This document shows positions 29,438 through 39,101 of a DNA stretch of 64,000 bases, in pieces (position 1 is the first letter of the stretch; each line of letters starts with the position of its first letter). The translations under genes and the position numbers were made by a program. The stretch lies in NCBI GenBank assembly GCA_022448645.1, contig JAKVBZ010000004.1, positions 62,001 to 126,000 on the forward strand, read 5' to 3'. The DNA is from Pirellulaceae bacterium (GTDB lineage Bacteria > Planctomycetota > Planctomycetia > Pirellulales > Pirellulaceae). The notes beneath the pieces were generated by a model. That model was not told where the DNA came from. It ran no database searches and was given only the letters and a program-made list of their open reading frames with translations.

Positions 29438-30485
29438 AAGGAACCTTAATAAGTTAATGCCCGGCGGCAGAAGCTGTCAATTGACCGAGGGCTGGCGAGG
29501 AGGTGATCCGGGAACCTGCCGGTGCTGAGTGCCAGGTTGCACAGGACCATCCATTATGGAAGAAACTCGCCCAGGAAATTGTTACATCAAGTGGCCCACG
29601 GTCGATCGGATGATGGTCGAATTAGTGGTTAGAAAGGTATTCCCTTTCCACTTCGAGGCTGCAGATGCCAATATGCCAGTCAGTAACTGGTTAATCAGGG
29701 ACCTTCCTTCTCGTTGTGATGATCATTCTTCCAGCGGCAGGCCAAGGGAATGTCGAGGCCGGGGGCAAACCCGTTTTCGTCGATCAACGGGTCCATCTCA
29801 ATCCTGGGTTGGTCAGACGGTTAGCCTGACAGTTCCCCAAGGAAGCACGGGTGACAGATTCAGTGGTTCCGTTCGATCCTTTGTGATTGGTGTCATCCCG
29901 ATCGTAGGAGGTGCGCCTGGCATGATTAGTAGTTTTTAAGGCCATCATGGATGCTTGGTCCTCATACGATCGTAGGTAGAACCGTGCTTGACGACTCTGT
30001 TGCGACAAGCGCTGGAGCGAGTAGAACAGCGAGAGTGCGCTACCGCTATCCTTCGATAGTAGAAACCGTGGGCAGTTAAATTCAACCGTGCAGACCAGAT
30101 GGACAAAATAGTTCCTATGGTGAATTCCGCTAGTCGTCGGCACGGATTATCACTTTCCTTCTCGGCCACAAGAGAACCAATCCTTGTAGAGTCGCTATGG
30201 GTGATCTTTCGGCACGCTTGGAGTTTTCGGTCTTTATGATGGCTACGGTTTCGGATACCGGTTTGGCGTATTACCGGCTGCCGTTTATGTGATCAATCCT
30301 ATGCTTAACGATTATGCTGATCTTACGGAATACGATCGCCGAGGGTACTTCGTTTCTTTTCTCAAAATGTCCCCCTTCGAACGCAAGTGAAAAACGTAGA
30401 CTTGAGGGGCGTATAACGTCCGATATTTTCTGATCAATAACGATGTAAAAACCAAACAATCCAGATAGGTCACGAGCCACGTACG
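29438..30485. other. Long intergenic region with possible degraded coding stretches
   Basis: No intact gene is supported. Two stretches on the plus strand have protein-like composition without a credible start. Around 29805-29939 a frame reads GQTVSLTVPQGSTGD and then SFVIGVIPIVGGAPGM before a stop. At 30205-30390 a frame opening after a stop contains LYDGYGFGYRFGVLPAAVYV and ends in TGA. These may be relics of a lost gene; I do not recognise the families. Confidence 0.35.
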
Positions 30486-31217
30486 ATGTTATCCACACGA
30501 CCTCACAGTTCACGTCAGCGAACGGTAGGAACAAGAAGGCTGATGCGTGAGTTGACACACGACATCAACGCCAATTTTATGGTGCTGAGAGACTCCTTTG
30601 ATCAGCTGAAACAACAGGTAGACGAGAACCCCCTGCCACGACTGATGGAAGGTGCGGCTCATGTCGAGGCATGTTTGTTGGAGTCCAAACGGTTATTGGA
30701 CGATTTGGCGACGCTGGCAAAGACAGGCGCCGTTCAGATGGAACCAGAACGGGTTCAGTTGTCGGATGTCGTTAAGGAAACACTTTTCGAACAAGAGGAA
30801 CTATTGAAACAGCGGGAGATCATGGTGTACATCGGTGATGCCTTCCCCACGGTGTCCTGTAATCGGAAACGTGTGAAACAGGTGGTCACAAATCTTGTGC
30901 GGAATGCGGCGATTCACGGTTGTGATTCTCAGACGCCCCACATCAAGATTCATTGTGAAAGGATTGAACAGGACGGAGTCTCCTTTGTGAAAATGGTAGT
31001 TCACGACAATGGTGCCGGTATTCCATTGGCCATGGCCGAAGATATATTTGAACCAGGAATACAAGGAAATCCTCGAGAGCAGGAAGGTAGCGGGATGGGT
31101 TTGGCGATCGTTCGTCGCATCGCCGAGCACCACGGAGGCAGCGCCTACGTCGATCGAGATGTTCACGACGGTACCGCGATCGTGATCACATTACCGTTGG
31201 CGATGCGAGCCGGATAA
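30486..31217 (+). CDS. Soluble sensor histidine kinase
   Basis: A 243-residue kinase with no sensor or membrane region. The phosphoacceptor region is ELTHDINANFMVL (His25). The ATPase part has the N box QVVTNLVRNAAIHG, the G1 box DNGAGIP, the F box region IFEPGIQG and the G2 box GSGMGLAIVRRIAEHHGG. It therefore should autophosphorylate. No response regulator gene is adjacent, so it is an orphan kinase. The start at 30486 is the longest; an ATG at 30543 with AAGAAGG upstream is an alternative that keeps the H box. Confidence 0.88.
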   Translation: MLSTRPHSSRQRTVGTRRLMRELTHDINANFMVLRDSFDQLKQQVDENPLPRLMEGAAHVEACLLESKRLLDDLATLAKTGAVQMEPERVQLSDVVKETLFEQEELLKQREIMVYIGDAFPTVSCNRKRVKQVVTNLVRNAAIHGCDSQTPHIKIHCERIEQDGVSFVKMVVHDNGAGIPLAMAEDIFEPGIQGNPREQEGSGMGLAIVRRIAEHHGGSAYVDRDVHDGTAIVITLPLAMRAG

Positions 31218-31385
31218 CCCGCCCACCTCGCCGCTGAATGAACCAACGCGCTTGCGCCGATTCTAGCTTCATGGTTGGACGACACGGTCGAGGCTCGATC
31301 TAGTCTTGTCGCCAGTAGATGTGTAGGATTAACTGGTGCATTGTCTCACATCTTAGTGCAATGTTTCAACGATTGGAGACGAAAT

Positions 31386-32069
31386 ATGTTTTATGGCTAT
31401 TTTGCGTATCTCTTATTCTTGTCCCCAGCCCTGATTCTGGCAGCGTGGGCGCAGATGAAGGTGAAATCGAGCTATGCTCGTGCTGCTCGAGAGCCGGCAA
31501 GGATGAGCGGTGCGCAGGCGGCACGTGAGATCCTCCATGGTGCGGGGCTTTACGACGTCGATATCGAACAAATACCGGGTGCTTTGAGCGATCATTACGA
31601 TCCACGTCACAAGGTCTTGCGACTGAGCCATGATGTCTATCACGGTCATTCCTTGGCGGCGGTAGGCATTGCTGCACATGAAGTTGGCCATGCGATTCAG
31701 GATGCTCGTCATTATCTACCGTTGGTTGTGCGGAATGCGGCGGTTCCAGCCGCCAACTTTGGCAGTCGCGGGAGTATGATCTTGTTGTTGCTTGGTGCCA
31801 TCGTTCCCGGCTTGCGTTTTCTAGTGGTGGTGGGCATAGCCCTGTTTGGGGCGGTGGTGTTCTTTCAGCTGGTCAATTTGCCCGTAGAGTTTGATGCTAG
31901 CGCGCGAGCCAAGGAGAAGCTCGAGGGAATGGGAATTGTCAACCAACACGAGATGCCGTACGTCCGGAAGGTGTTAAGCGCGGCGGCTATGACGTACGTT
32001 GCCGCCACACTTCAATCGATTTTGACTCTAGCGTATTACGCTATGATCTTTCTCGACCGAAGGCGCTAG
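31386..32069 (+). CDS. YugP-type zinc metallopeptidase, membrane-bound
   Basis: A 227-residue protein of the Zn_peptidase_2 (YugP) family. The start at 31386 (MFYGYFAYLLFLSPALILAAW) follows GGAGACG and opens with a transmembrane helix. The zinc motif is HEVGH at His98-His102, preceded by the conserved VLRLSHDVYHGHSLAAVGIAAHE. Two or three further hydrophobic segments lie at about residues 128-165 and 200-222, with the third-ligand region VNLPVEFDASARAKEKL between them. YugP homologues are presumed membrane peptidases with unknown substrates. Its last four bases overlap the end of the convergent membrane protein gene. Confidence 0.93.
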   Translation: MFYGYFAYLLFLSPALILAAWAQMKVKSSYARAAREPARMSGAQAAREILHGAGLYDVDIEQIPGALSDHYDPRHKVLRLSHDVYHGHSLAAVGIAAHEVGHAIQDARHYLPLVVRNAAVPAANFGSRGSMILLLLGAIVPGLRFLVVVGIALFGAVVFFQLVNLPVEFDASARAKEKLEGMGIVNQHEMPYVRKVLSAAAMTYVAATLQSILTLAYYAMIFLDRRR

Positions 32070-32782
32070 CGCTGGTCAACGACCAAGAGACGCCAAAACT
32101 TTTCGCCCGATCCTCTCTGCTTTTCGCGACGTATTGAAAGGCGAATGATGGCTGGAGTTATTGGACTACCGGAAGCGGATTGGGGCTGACAGTCCAGGAT
32201 CACTTGGTAGGTGTGACCGTCTTTAAGAATTCCTTCGATTCGAAGATGGACGGTGTGTTCTGTCAATTTTTCCCGGAAACGCTTAACGTCTTGTCGAGCT
32301 TGCAAACGATTTAAGTCGGCGAGTGAGGACGCGCTGCTCTCGTAGAACTTTGCCAATGAGGCGTCTTTTCCGGCCCTTTTCTCGGGCATGATCGTCCATT
32401 GATGCGCTTGCTGAAGATCTCCCAATCGTAGTAGTTCAATCCAATCGGCCGCTATTTGTTTAGCCTGCCGTGAAAGCATCCATTGGATGGTCAGGTAACG
32501 GACCGGAGGAAAGGATGCAAAGAAAAGCGACAAGGCCAAGCCAAGCAGCAGTGCTCGACGGCCCGTATAGCCAGTATCGGACGATACTTGTTTTATCCCG
32601 ATCCAGGCCACGAGGATGCCAGACAACGGCACGGTCCACAATAGCGGGTGGATGAGCGCCAAAGGAGATGCTAACCCTGCAATCACTGCGAGTGGTGCGC
32701 ATGGACTGATGGCCTGGTACGATTCCAGCTCATGCTCATCAGCGAGAAAAGATTGCGTTGTCGACTGGATGTCACTTGGCAT
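32066..32782 (-). CDS. Membrane protein of unknown function
   Basis: A 238-residue protein with two or three predicted membrane helices near the N-terminus (about residues 29-62 and 76-92, with PLAVIAGLASPLALI as the first). A soluble domain of about 140 residues follows with VKRFREKLTEHTVHLRIEGI and RLSIRREKQRGSGEKFWRLL. The small helical pair preceding the domain recalls DUF4190-like membrane anchors. It overlaps the end of cvpA by 11 bases, and so is translated with the pilT operon, as its last gene. Function unknown. Confidence 0.72.
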   Translation of the reverse strand: MPSDIQSTTQSFLADEHELESYQAISPCAPLAVIAGLASPLALIHPLLWTVPLSGILVAWIGIKQVSSDTGYTGRRALLLGLALSLFFASFPPVRYLTIQWMLSRQAKQIAADWIELLRLGDLQQAHQWTIMPEKRAGKDASLAKFYESSASSLADLNRLQARQDVKRFREKLTEHTVHLRIEGILKDGHTYQVILDCQPQSASGSPITPAIIRLSIRREKQRGSGEKFWRLLVVDQR

Positions 32783-33377
32783 AGAAAGATCCGGTCGTGG
32801 TTTTTATTTCTGCCAGAGCTCTTCGACGAGCTCTGTAGTTTTCAATGAATTCACTGGGAGTACTAATAGTGTTTCCCGACAATGGTTGGAGCGATCCTAC
32901 CGAGCAACCATGTACGATTGCCAGCCACTGCCGGTCAGGTGCCATCCCCAGAAAATCTTTGGACATGGCCGTTCGCTGGAAACCACCCGCGAACGGCGAT
33001 TCGGACAGAGGTGCAAAGTGTAAGGAGAAGCAGGTGAGACAAATCATTAACCAGGCGACCACCAGTGCGAGAATGGTGCGTCCCGCCATTTCTATTGCCA
33101 TGATGTAACGCACACGATGCGTAGAAATTGTTCCCGTAATGAGTCTCAACAAACCGCACACGATGGCGAATAGCAACCAAAAGGAAAGGAAGTCCCAAAA
33201 AAAGGCAAAATTCGGCAGCACATCTTCGAGCATACCGGCCAATGAAGCGAAATAGCTGGTAGCAATCAGGCCAGCAAATAAAACATTCAGCACCGTGACG
33301 GCAGCGCCCCAGAGGCCTTCCAGCCAAACCAACCCTGCACATGTTAACAGGATGATGATCAGTAATAGGGTCAACAT
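32772..33377 (-). CDS. CvpA family membrane protein
   Basis: A 201-residue protein with four predicted helices, starting MLTLLLIIILLTCAGLVWLEG and including GLWGAAVTVLNVLFAGLIAT, the conserved beginning of the CvpA family. The family is named for colicin V production but acts more widely in envelope integrity. The N-terminal helices and a C-terminal cytoplasmic or periplasmic tail of about 75 residues are present. It is 15 bases downstream of the GspE-like gene and overlaps the next gene by 11 bases, so it belongs to the pilT operon. Confidence 0.83.
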   Translation of the reverse strand: MLTLLLIIILLTCAGLVWLEGLWGAAVTVLNVLFAGLIATSYFASLAGMLEDVLPNFAFFWDFLSFWLLFAIVCGLLRLITGTISTHRVRYIMAIEMAGRTILALVVAWLMICLTCFSLHFAPLSESPFAGGFQRTAMSKDFLGMAPDRQWLAIVHGCSVGSLQPLSGNTISTPSEFIENYRARRRALAEIKTTTGSFYAK

Positions 33378-33392
33378 AATATGCAGCTCGGT

Positions 33393-35264
33393 TTATTGTT
33401 TTAGAATTCTTTGTAGTTCCGATAACGATGTGATTCCACGCGCGACGAGTACGATTCCTTCTTCTTGCAGCGTCCGGTTTCCCGATTCCTGTGCCAATTT
33501 TCGTAATATCTCGATTTTGGGCTGTTTCACAAGTGCACCGCGAATGGCATCATTCATCACAAGAACCTCAAAAATGGCGGTTCGGCCCCGGTAACCGATA
33601 CCTCCGCATTTGCTGCAAACTTCATCCTCTTCGGTGCGATTCTGAGGCTCGCGATAAAATGTATCGATACGTTGAGTTGGCAGGCCGAGCTTTTTGACGA
33701 GTTCCGGAGATGGGTTGTATGCTTCTTTGCAGTATTCACACAACTTCCGAATCAGGCGTTGGTTGACGACGGCTTGGATGGCGGGTGCAATTTTTTCCGT
33801 AGATGCTTTGTACGCCAGCATGCGCAGCAATGCTTCGGGAGCTTCTTTCGCTCGAACCGTGCCGATGATCAACTTGCTATGTTTGTTCACCTGATCGCAT
33901 AGAAATTCAAGCACCTCAGCACCGTGGAAATCGGGAACCACCATGGCATCGGGTTCCGTGCGAAACAATTTCACCAATTCTGCTACAGGAGAATTGTCGT
34001 CTGCACCACGAAAGGTGTTGACATCGATATTGTCAATATCGACTTCGACGTGCGATTCGTCCTCAAAGGTGATAATGTGCCGCGTATATCGGTCCGCGGC
34101 AACCAATGCTGCAGACAGAGTCGCAGAAAGGCCACCGCTTGGCATAGACGAAAACACCAGGATGCCGCTTTTCATCTTCAACAGGCGTTTCACCGTTTCA
34201 ATGAGTTTGGGTCGCATTCCCAAGTCTTCAAGCGTGCTGAGATTGCTTCCGATTTTTGTGCGCAATTGCAACACAGCTCGTTCACCGGTCTTGGTGCCTT
34301 GACTACCGAAATTCCACGTTTGTTTACGACCACGGTAGGAGGTACCGAAATTTCCCTTTTGGCGAGACCGTCGATCGTCAGTGTTCAGGTTAGAAATCTT
34401 TTTGAGAACGACCAGCATGGGATCGGCTGTTTCTCGATCGCGATTGCCAGCATCGTGCCAGACACCGTCGATTTCCATTCGAACCGATACGATTTCGGAA
34501 GTGTAGTCCAAAATGATTTTATCAGCATGTCGTTTGATCGCATCAAAGAGCACCTCTCGAGCGACCACATATCCTGGAGACTGCTTGGCCAACAACAGAT
34601 TGGATTTGTTCAGCAGATCTTGTTCGGCGCCCATGGGGACCAAGCCGATCGGTGGACCCTTGCCTTCGGTTTCTCCCTCTTTACCGGAACGTTTCTGACT
34701 TGTGCCAGACATCACTGCCGAGATATGTGCAGCTGTTAGTACTTTGTCGTCGCTATGGACTTTTGCATTGCGCTGTGTGACAAATATGATCATGGGCACT
34801 AGTAGGGCAAGGCTGGTCAAGATGATGCCCACGGCAAAAAACGGGATCACTAGCGCCAGGATCACGGCAATCGACATGGGGAAGACGACAATCATATTCC
34901 ACGGCACGTGCGGCATTTTGGAATAGTCTGCGTCGCGATTGACCCAGTCGGCGAAAAAGACCCAAATCAGAAAAATGATGAGCAAAGGAATCAGTTTGAG
35001 AATACTGAGAAACCCGCCGGTAGGACGCATGAACTCACGAGGTCCAGGAGCGACTGCTGCATTGTCGATGTCCGGTTCAGCATCAACGACCGCCGCAGCA
35101 CCTCCAACGACTTCCTGAGACCAGGTGGTGGATGCCTGTCCTGACCATCCCAGCACGCATGCCATGACGACGCTGACCATGAGACTGATCCGCAGCAGAT
35201 AGCCCGATGAAGGCATGACTTGCTTCCAGGGGGCGATTGAGAATAGGGCGGCGAATCTATCCAT
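33393..35264 (-). CDS. GspE/PilB-related membrane protein with degenerate ATPase site
   Basis: A 623-residue protein. Two or more hydrophobic segments in the first 165 residues (about 22-40, 87-105, 122-163) are unusual for this normally soluble family. The rest aligns with GspE/PilB type II/IV secretion ATPases: an N2-like region, then the C domain, ending with the zinc-type CEYCKEA and CSKCGGIGYRGR pairs and VVNQRLIRKLC. The Walker A, normally GPTGSGKT, reads SSMPSGGLSATL (about residues 372-383) with no lysine, and the usual Walker B GE-R-D-ET block is absent. It is therefore probably an ATPase-dead partner or scaffold. It follows the intact pilT gene by 18 bases. Confidence 0.85.
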   Translation of the reverse strand: MDRFAALFSIAPWKQVMPSSGYLLRISLMVSVVMACVLGWSGQASTTWSQEVVGGAAAVVDAEPDIDNAAVAPGPREFMRPTGGFLSILKLIPLLIIFLIWVFFADWVNRDADYSKMPHVPWNMIVVFPMSIAVILALVIPFFAVGIILTSLALLVPMIIFVTQRNAKVHSDDKVLTAAHISAVMSGTSQKRSGKEGETEGKGPPIGLVPMGAEQDLLNKSNLLLAKQSPGYVVAREVLFDAIKRHADKIILDYTSEIVSVRMEIDGVWHDAGNRDRETADPMLVVLKKISNLNTDDRRSRQKGNFGTSYRGRKQTWNFGSQGTKTGERAVLQLRTKIGSNLSTLEDLGMRPKLIETVKRLLKMKSGILVFSSMPSGGLSATLSAALVAADRYTRHIITFEDESHVEVDIDNIDVNTFRGADDNSPVAELVKLFRTEPDAMVVPDFHGAEVLEFLCDQVNKHSKLIIGTVRAKEAPEALLRMLAYKASTEKIAPAIQAVVNQRLIRKLCEYCKEAYNPSPELVKKLGLPTQRIDTFYREPQNRTEEDEVCSKCGGIGYRGRTAIFEVLVMNDAIRGALVKQPKIEILRKLAQESGNRTLQEEGIVLVARGITSLSELQRILKQ

Positions 35265-35282
35265 CTGAGTCTACGTAACCGA

Positions 35283-36434
35283 TTAGAGAATTCCTGGTTG
35301 CTTCACTTCGATCCCCTTCAGTGCCATTTTTAAGGCTTCAGGGTTCGGCGCGACTTCGAATGCGGTGGGCCGATCGATAAGATCGTCATCTAACAACAGT
35401 TTCAGGCTCATCGTAAAATCTTGCATGCCTTCGTCGGCTCCGATTCGGATAGCATCCGGCAGCTTATTGTCGTCGCCTTCCAGGATCAGCTTGGTGATCA
35501 TAGGGGTAAACGTCATGATTTCGACACATGGCACACGTCCAACTCCTTCACGGATCGATGGCAACAACTTCTGTGCGATGATGCCTTTCATATTCATCGA
35601 AATCGCGCCACGCACGGCGGTATGCATTTCTTCGGGAAACAGGTCAAGAATACGGCCGATCGTCGACGCCGCACTCGACGCATGAATCGTTCCGAAAACG
35701 AGGTGTCCAGTTTCGGCTGCCTGAATAGCAGTCAGGAACGTTTCGTAGTCACGCATTTCACCGACGAGGATGACATCTGGATCTTCACGAACAGCATGCT
35801 TTAGTCCGATCGAAAAATTTTTGACATCGATCCCGACTTCGCGCTGGTTAACCAGACATTTTTCATCGGTGAACACGAATTCAATGGGGTCTTCCAAGGT
35901 CAAGATGTGTTTGCGGTAGTGACGATTGATCCAATTGAGCATCGAAGCGATGGTGGTACTTTTTCCAGATCCTGTAGGACCAGCCAAAAGCACCATGCCT
36001 TGGTAATATTTGCACAGGCTTTCCATCACAGGCGGTAGGTGCAAACCTTCAAAATCAGGGATGAAATTGTTGACCCGCCGGGCCACCAGCCCAATATGGC
36101 CGAGTTGCTGAAGGATGTTGACGCGAAACCGAACGGAGGTACCTTCGAATTCGACCGTATGGGCGAAATCGGCACCACCGTTCTCATCAAAGATCTTTCG
36201 ATGAAACTCACTCATGAGTGGAAACAGCAATTCAGCCATTTCCTTGTCATCGATAGGATCTCGGTTGAGAGGCCGCAAAGATCCATCGATCCGGACCATG
36301 GGGGCTTGGCCAACCTTCATGTGCAAGTCACTACCTTCCAACTTGCAACACGCACGGAACATCTTGTCGACTTCCAGTTCATTCTCTCGACCGGAAAATC
36401 GCGTGATGTCAGATTGAACGTCAACGTCCGCCAT
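35283..36434 (-). CDS. pilT: PilT-type retraction ATPase
   Basis: A 383-residue hexameric motor ATPase of the PilT/PilU type. Walker A is GPTGSGKS at about residues 152-159, the Asp box is EDPIEFVF, Walker B is VILVGEMRDYETF, and the His box is GHLVFGTIHASSA, all canonical. The N-terminal region KLEGSDLHMKVGQAPMVRIDG matches the PilT start. PilT retracts type IV pili or drives related assembly. It is downstream of hisF by 12 bases and immediately upstream of the degenerate GspE-like gene. No pilin, PilC or PilQ gene is in the window, so the machine it serves is unclear. Confidence 0.95.
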   Translation of the reverse strand: MADVDVQSDITRFSGRENELEVDKMFRACCKLEGSDLHMKVGQAPMVRIDGSLRPLNRDPIDDKEMAELLFPLMSEFHRKIFDENGGADFAHTVEFEGTSVRFRVNILQQLGHIGLVARRVNNFIPDFEGLHLPPVMESLCKYYQGMVLLAGPTGSGKSTTIASMLNWINRHYRKHILTLEDPIEFVFTDEKCLVNQREVGIDVKNFSIGLKHAVREDPDVILVGEMRDYETFLTAIQAAETGHLVFGTIHASSAASTIGRILDLFPEEMHTAVRGAISMNMKGIIAQKLLPSIREGVGRVPCVEIMTFTPMITKLILEGDDNKLPDAIRIGADEGMQDFTMSLKLLLDDDLIDRPTAFEVAPNPEALKMALKGIEVKQPGIL

Positions 36435-36446
36435 AGTTTCACCTTC

Positions 36447-37214
36447 CTATAGTCGCACAGGAATTCCCTGTGCCGCCATAACTTCCTTCGTTTGGTGAAT
36501 GGTAAATTCACCGAAATGAAAGATGCTGGCCGCCAGCGCCGCGTCGGCGTGTCCCTGGATAATCGCGTCGGCCAAGTGTTTTGGGCAGCCGGCCCCGCCG
36601 CTTGCCACAACTGGAATGGTCACGGATTGACTTACCGCCGCCGTGATCTCCAAATCGTACCCGTCTTTCGTCCCGTCACAGTCCATGCTGGTGAGTACGA
36701 TCTCTCCAGCACCTAGTTGTTCGACTTGTTGAGCCCAGGGAACGGCTTGCAACCCAGTTCCTACACGTCCTCCATTGATGTGGACCTCCCAGATTTCTGT
36801 TCCGTTTTGCTGTATTCGTTTAGGGTCGATGTTTACTACGATACACTGGCTACCAAATCGCCGCGCTGCTTGCGAAACAAAGTCTGGATCGCGACAGGCA
36901 GCTGAGTTGATAGAAACTTTATCGCTTCCTGCGTTCAACAGAGCGCGGATGTCCTCGAGTGTCCTGACTCCGCCACCCACTGTGAGCGGCATGAATACTT
37001 GTTCGGCCGTTCGTTTCACGACATCCAGCATGATATCGCGACCTTCGTGGCTGGCTGTGATGTCAAGAAAAACCAGTTCGTCCGCACCTTCCTCTTCATA
37101 GCGAGCCGCCACCTGTACAGGATCACCGGCATCGCGGAGATTGACGAAATTCGTTCCTTTGACCACCCGCCCACGATCGACGTCCAGGCAGGGTATCACG
37201 CGTTTGGCGAGCAT
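36447..37214 (-). CDS. hisF: Imidazole glycerol phosphate synthase subunit HisF
   Basis: A 255-residue TIM barrel, the cyclase subunit that joins with HisH to convert PRFAR and ammonia to imidazole glycerol phosphate and AICAR. The N-terminal [22 protein letters not shown] carries the first catalytic Asp. [29 protein letters not shown] and the second Asp in [15 protein letters not shown] are present. hisH is not adjacent; the gene heads the pilT operon, an unrelated set. An ATG at 37214 gives the exact family length. Confidence 0.96.
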   Translation of the reverse strand: MLAKRVIPCLDVDRGRVVKGTNFVNLRDAGDPVQVAARYEEEGADELVFLDITASHEGRDIMLDVVKRTAEQVFMPLTVGGGVRTLEDIRALLNAGSDKVSINSAACRDPDFVSQAARRFGSQCIVVNIDPKRIQQNGTEIWEVHINGGRVGTGLQAVPWAQQVEQLGAGEIVLTSMDCDGTKDGYDLEITAAVSQSVTIPVVASGGAGCPKHLADAIIQGHADAALAASIFHFGEFTIHQTKEVMAAQGIPVRL

Positions 37215-37412
37215 CTATTTACTGTAAGCCGAAGGACCCCCGACTGCAACACGCGACAGCAACAAACCAGCAGCATTCTGTGAACTCTCTGGTGGGCGTT
37301 CCCTAATCGCTGAGTCACCCGTTAAAATAAAGAGATAAAGAGCCCGTTCTCATGTTTGGAGGCCCACTATCGATTCTATTGATTTCACAGGTGAGGGTTT
37401 CGGGAGGCAGAA

Positions 37413-37964
37413 TTGCCAGTTTACATTCACTGTTCTGATTGCCAGCACGGGTTGCGCGTGCCGAGCGAAATGCTAGGCCGGCGAGTCAAATGCCCCGGTT
37501 GTGGGACGCATTTCGAAGCCGCTTCGAGCGCAATGGAATCGACAAGTCCGGATGTTAATGATTCTGTTGCACTACTTCCGGATACCTCAGGCAATCAAAT
37601 GTCCAACTCCAACGTGGTAACCGAATGTTTGACGGGTGCCACCAACCAAGATGGGATGATCGAGTCGAAAAAAGATGTACCCAACCAGCAGCCAGCGGAT
37701 GCTTGGTTTGTGATGACGCATCACAGCGACTGTTATGGACCGGTTACGCGGAAGGAACTCGATCAATGGATGGACGAATCTCGCATTGGTGCTGATTATC
37801 ACATCTTGCAACAAGGCACGCCACAGTGGCTATGGGCCTCGGATGTGTATCCACAATTGAACACTCGAGATGACGAATCGTTTACGGAGGGCGAGGTCCC
37901 CTCGGCCAACGTGGATACCCCTACAGACGGATCGGCCGATCATACTACGTCACCTCGATCCTGA
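37413..37964 (+). CDS. Zinc-ribbon and GYF_2 domain protein
   Basis: A 183-residue protein starting with TTG at 37413, supported by a strong GGGAGG just upstream. The N-terminal zinc ribbon has CSDC and CPGC pairs (VKCPGCGTHFEA), like the MJ0042/zinc-finger start of many planctomycete proteins. A variable linker follows, then a GYF_2-type domain (WFVMTHHSDCYGPVTRKELDQW and ending PQWLWASDVYPQL), a small protein-protein interaction fold. The C-terminal tail is acidic and unstructured. This ribbon/GYF_2 pairing often precedes membrane helices, but none is visible here. Function unknown. Confidence 0.78.
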   Translation: MPVYIHCSDCQHGLRVPSEMLGRRVKCPGCGTHFEAASSAMESTSPDVNDSVALLPDTSGNQMSNSNVVTECLTGATNQDGMIESKKDVPNQQPADAWFVMTHHSDCYGPVTRKELDQWMDESRIGADYHILQQGTPQWLWASDVYPQLNTRDDESFTEGEVPSANVDTPTDGSADHTTSPRS

Positions 37965-39101
37965 AAATCCAATGGTTGGCGATTGACCGGTTTTTATTTG
38001 GGATACCTGCTGTCTGCAATGTTAAAAATCATTACTTTGGGCGGTTTTGGATTTTAGTCTCTGCTGGATCTTATTCTGATATTGTCGAACAAGCTGCCCG
38101 ATGCCAGCGGCTGTAGGATCCTCTGAGAATGATTGGTTCCCGCTGCTTGATGTTCCGGCACGGATGTTTATCTCACCTAATGGCAATGTGTTGTCATCGA
38201 GACAACTTCCAGTGCGATGGGTCGCCAACTGTCCTGCTTGTCCGGAAAGGAGAAAGGCCATGAATGCATTTGTGAATCTATGGAAACGCTCAGATCGTAG
38301 ATGTCCATCCGAGTACCGTAGTTGGGGTTTGATCACCCCGTAGCTTTCGTGTCAGGTTGAGTGAGCGAATCGAGGTAATGAAAGTAAGTTGTGTTCTGAA
38401 GTGTTGAGCGTAGTGAAACCAACCAGAACATAGTCGGCCGCAACTGCGGTAGGAGCACCGTAGTTCAATGTGCTGTGAAGTGGATGATGGGTAAAAACGT
38501 TCCTGGCTTCCTCGAGACGGAGGAACCATTCTCGGTTCAGGAGTTCAGCGCGTTGTTGGTAGTGTGTAACTAGGTCAAGTCGATTTCGTTTTCATCAATC
38601 ATGCCACCGCCGAGGTCAATAGACCGGCACTTGCCGAGCAGTTCCTGCTGGAACAAATTGGCATCAGAGTGAGAATTTCCATAAGGGTTTTTCGGTCTGT
38701 CTTTCAGAGTGAAGAGTCTGGTAGAAGTGAATCGCCGAGATTTCTGGCGTTCACGGCCCCATTTCCATGGATGCAGGTTTGAAGTTGCTGCCTAACAACT
38801 ATAGGTGACAACAAGTGGCCGAAATGTGACACCCTAAGGGCCGGTTCTTGTTCTTGAAAAATATCCGCCTGTGGCCCCAAGTACCGTCAGGTGCGTGATT
38901 TGGTGGTACCACGGCATTTATTGCGTCGGACGGAGTCACAGCCGACGAATACCGTGTTCCATGGATTGCCGTTAGCGCTGATCCGGACTGGGAACTTGCT
39001 GATCCGCTGGACCATGAGCTTACCCACTGGTTAGACTAAGAGCCGTTTTGAAAGTCTAAGCATAAACGTAGTAGCCTTCGATACTTTGGACACGTGCAGT
39101 G
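37965..39101. other. Long intergenic region with possible remnants
   Basis: No convincing gene. A minus-strand frame at 38022-38336 could give 104 residues but has no recognisable domain or strong ribosome binding site. A plus-strand stretch 38899-39039 resembles the end of a protein and is listed separately. The rest (about 38340-38890) reads as non-coding. Confidence 0.35.
38899..39039 (+). pseudogene. Possible gene remnant ending in an HELTH motif
   Basis: A frame of 46 codons opens right after a stop codon and has no start. Its translation looks natural, with GVTADEYRVPWIAV and then DPLDHELTHWLD before TAA. HELTH fits an HExxH zinc motif, but it lies at the very end with no domain after it. 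I do not recognise the source family; it may be chance. Confidence 0.25.

Noticed and set aside
38022..38336. Minus-strand frame of 104 codons
   Set aside because: No recognisable domain, no good ribosome binding site, and composition is not clearly protein-like; left as part of the intergenic description.
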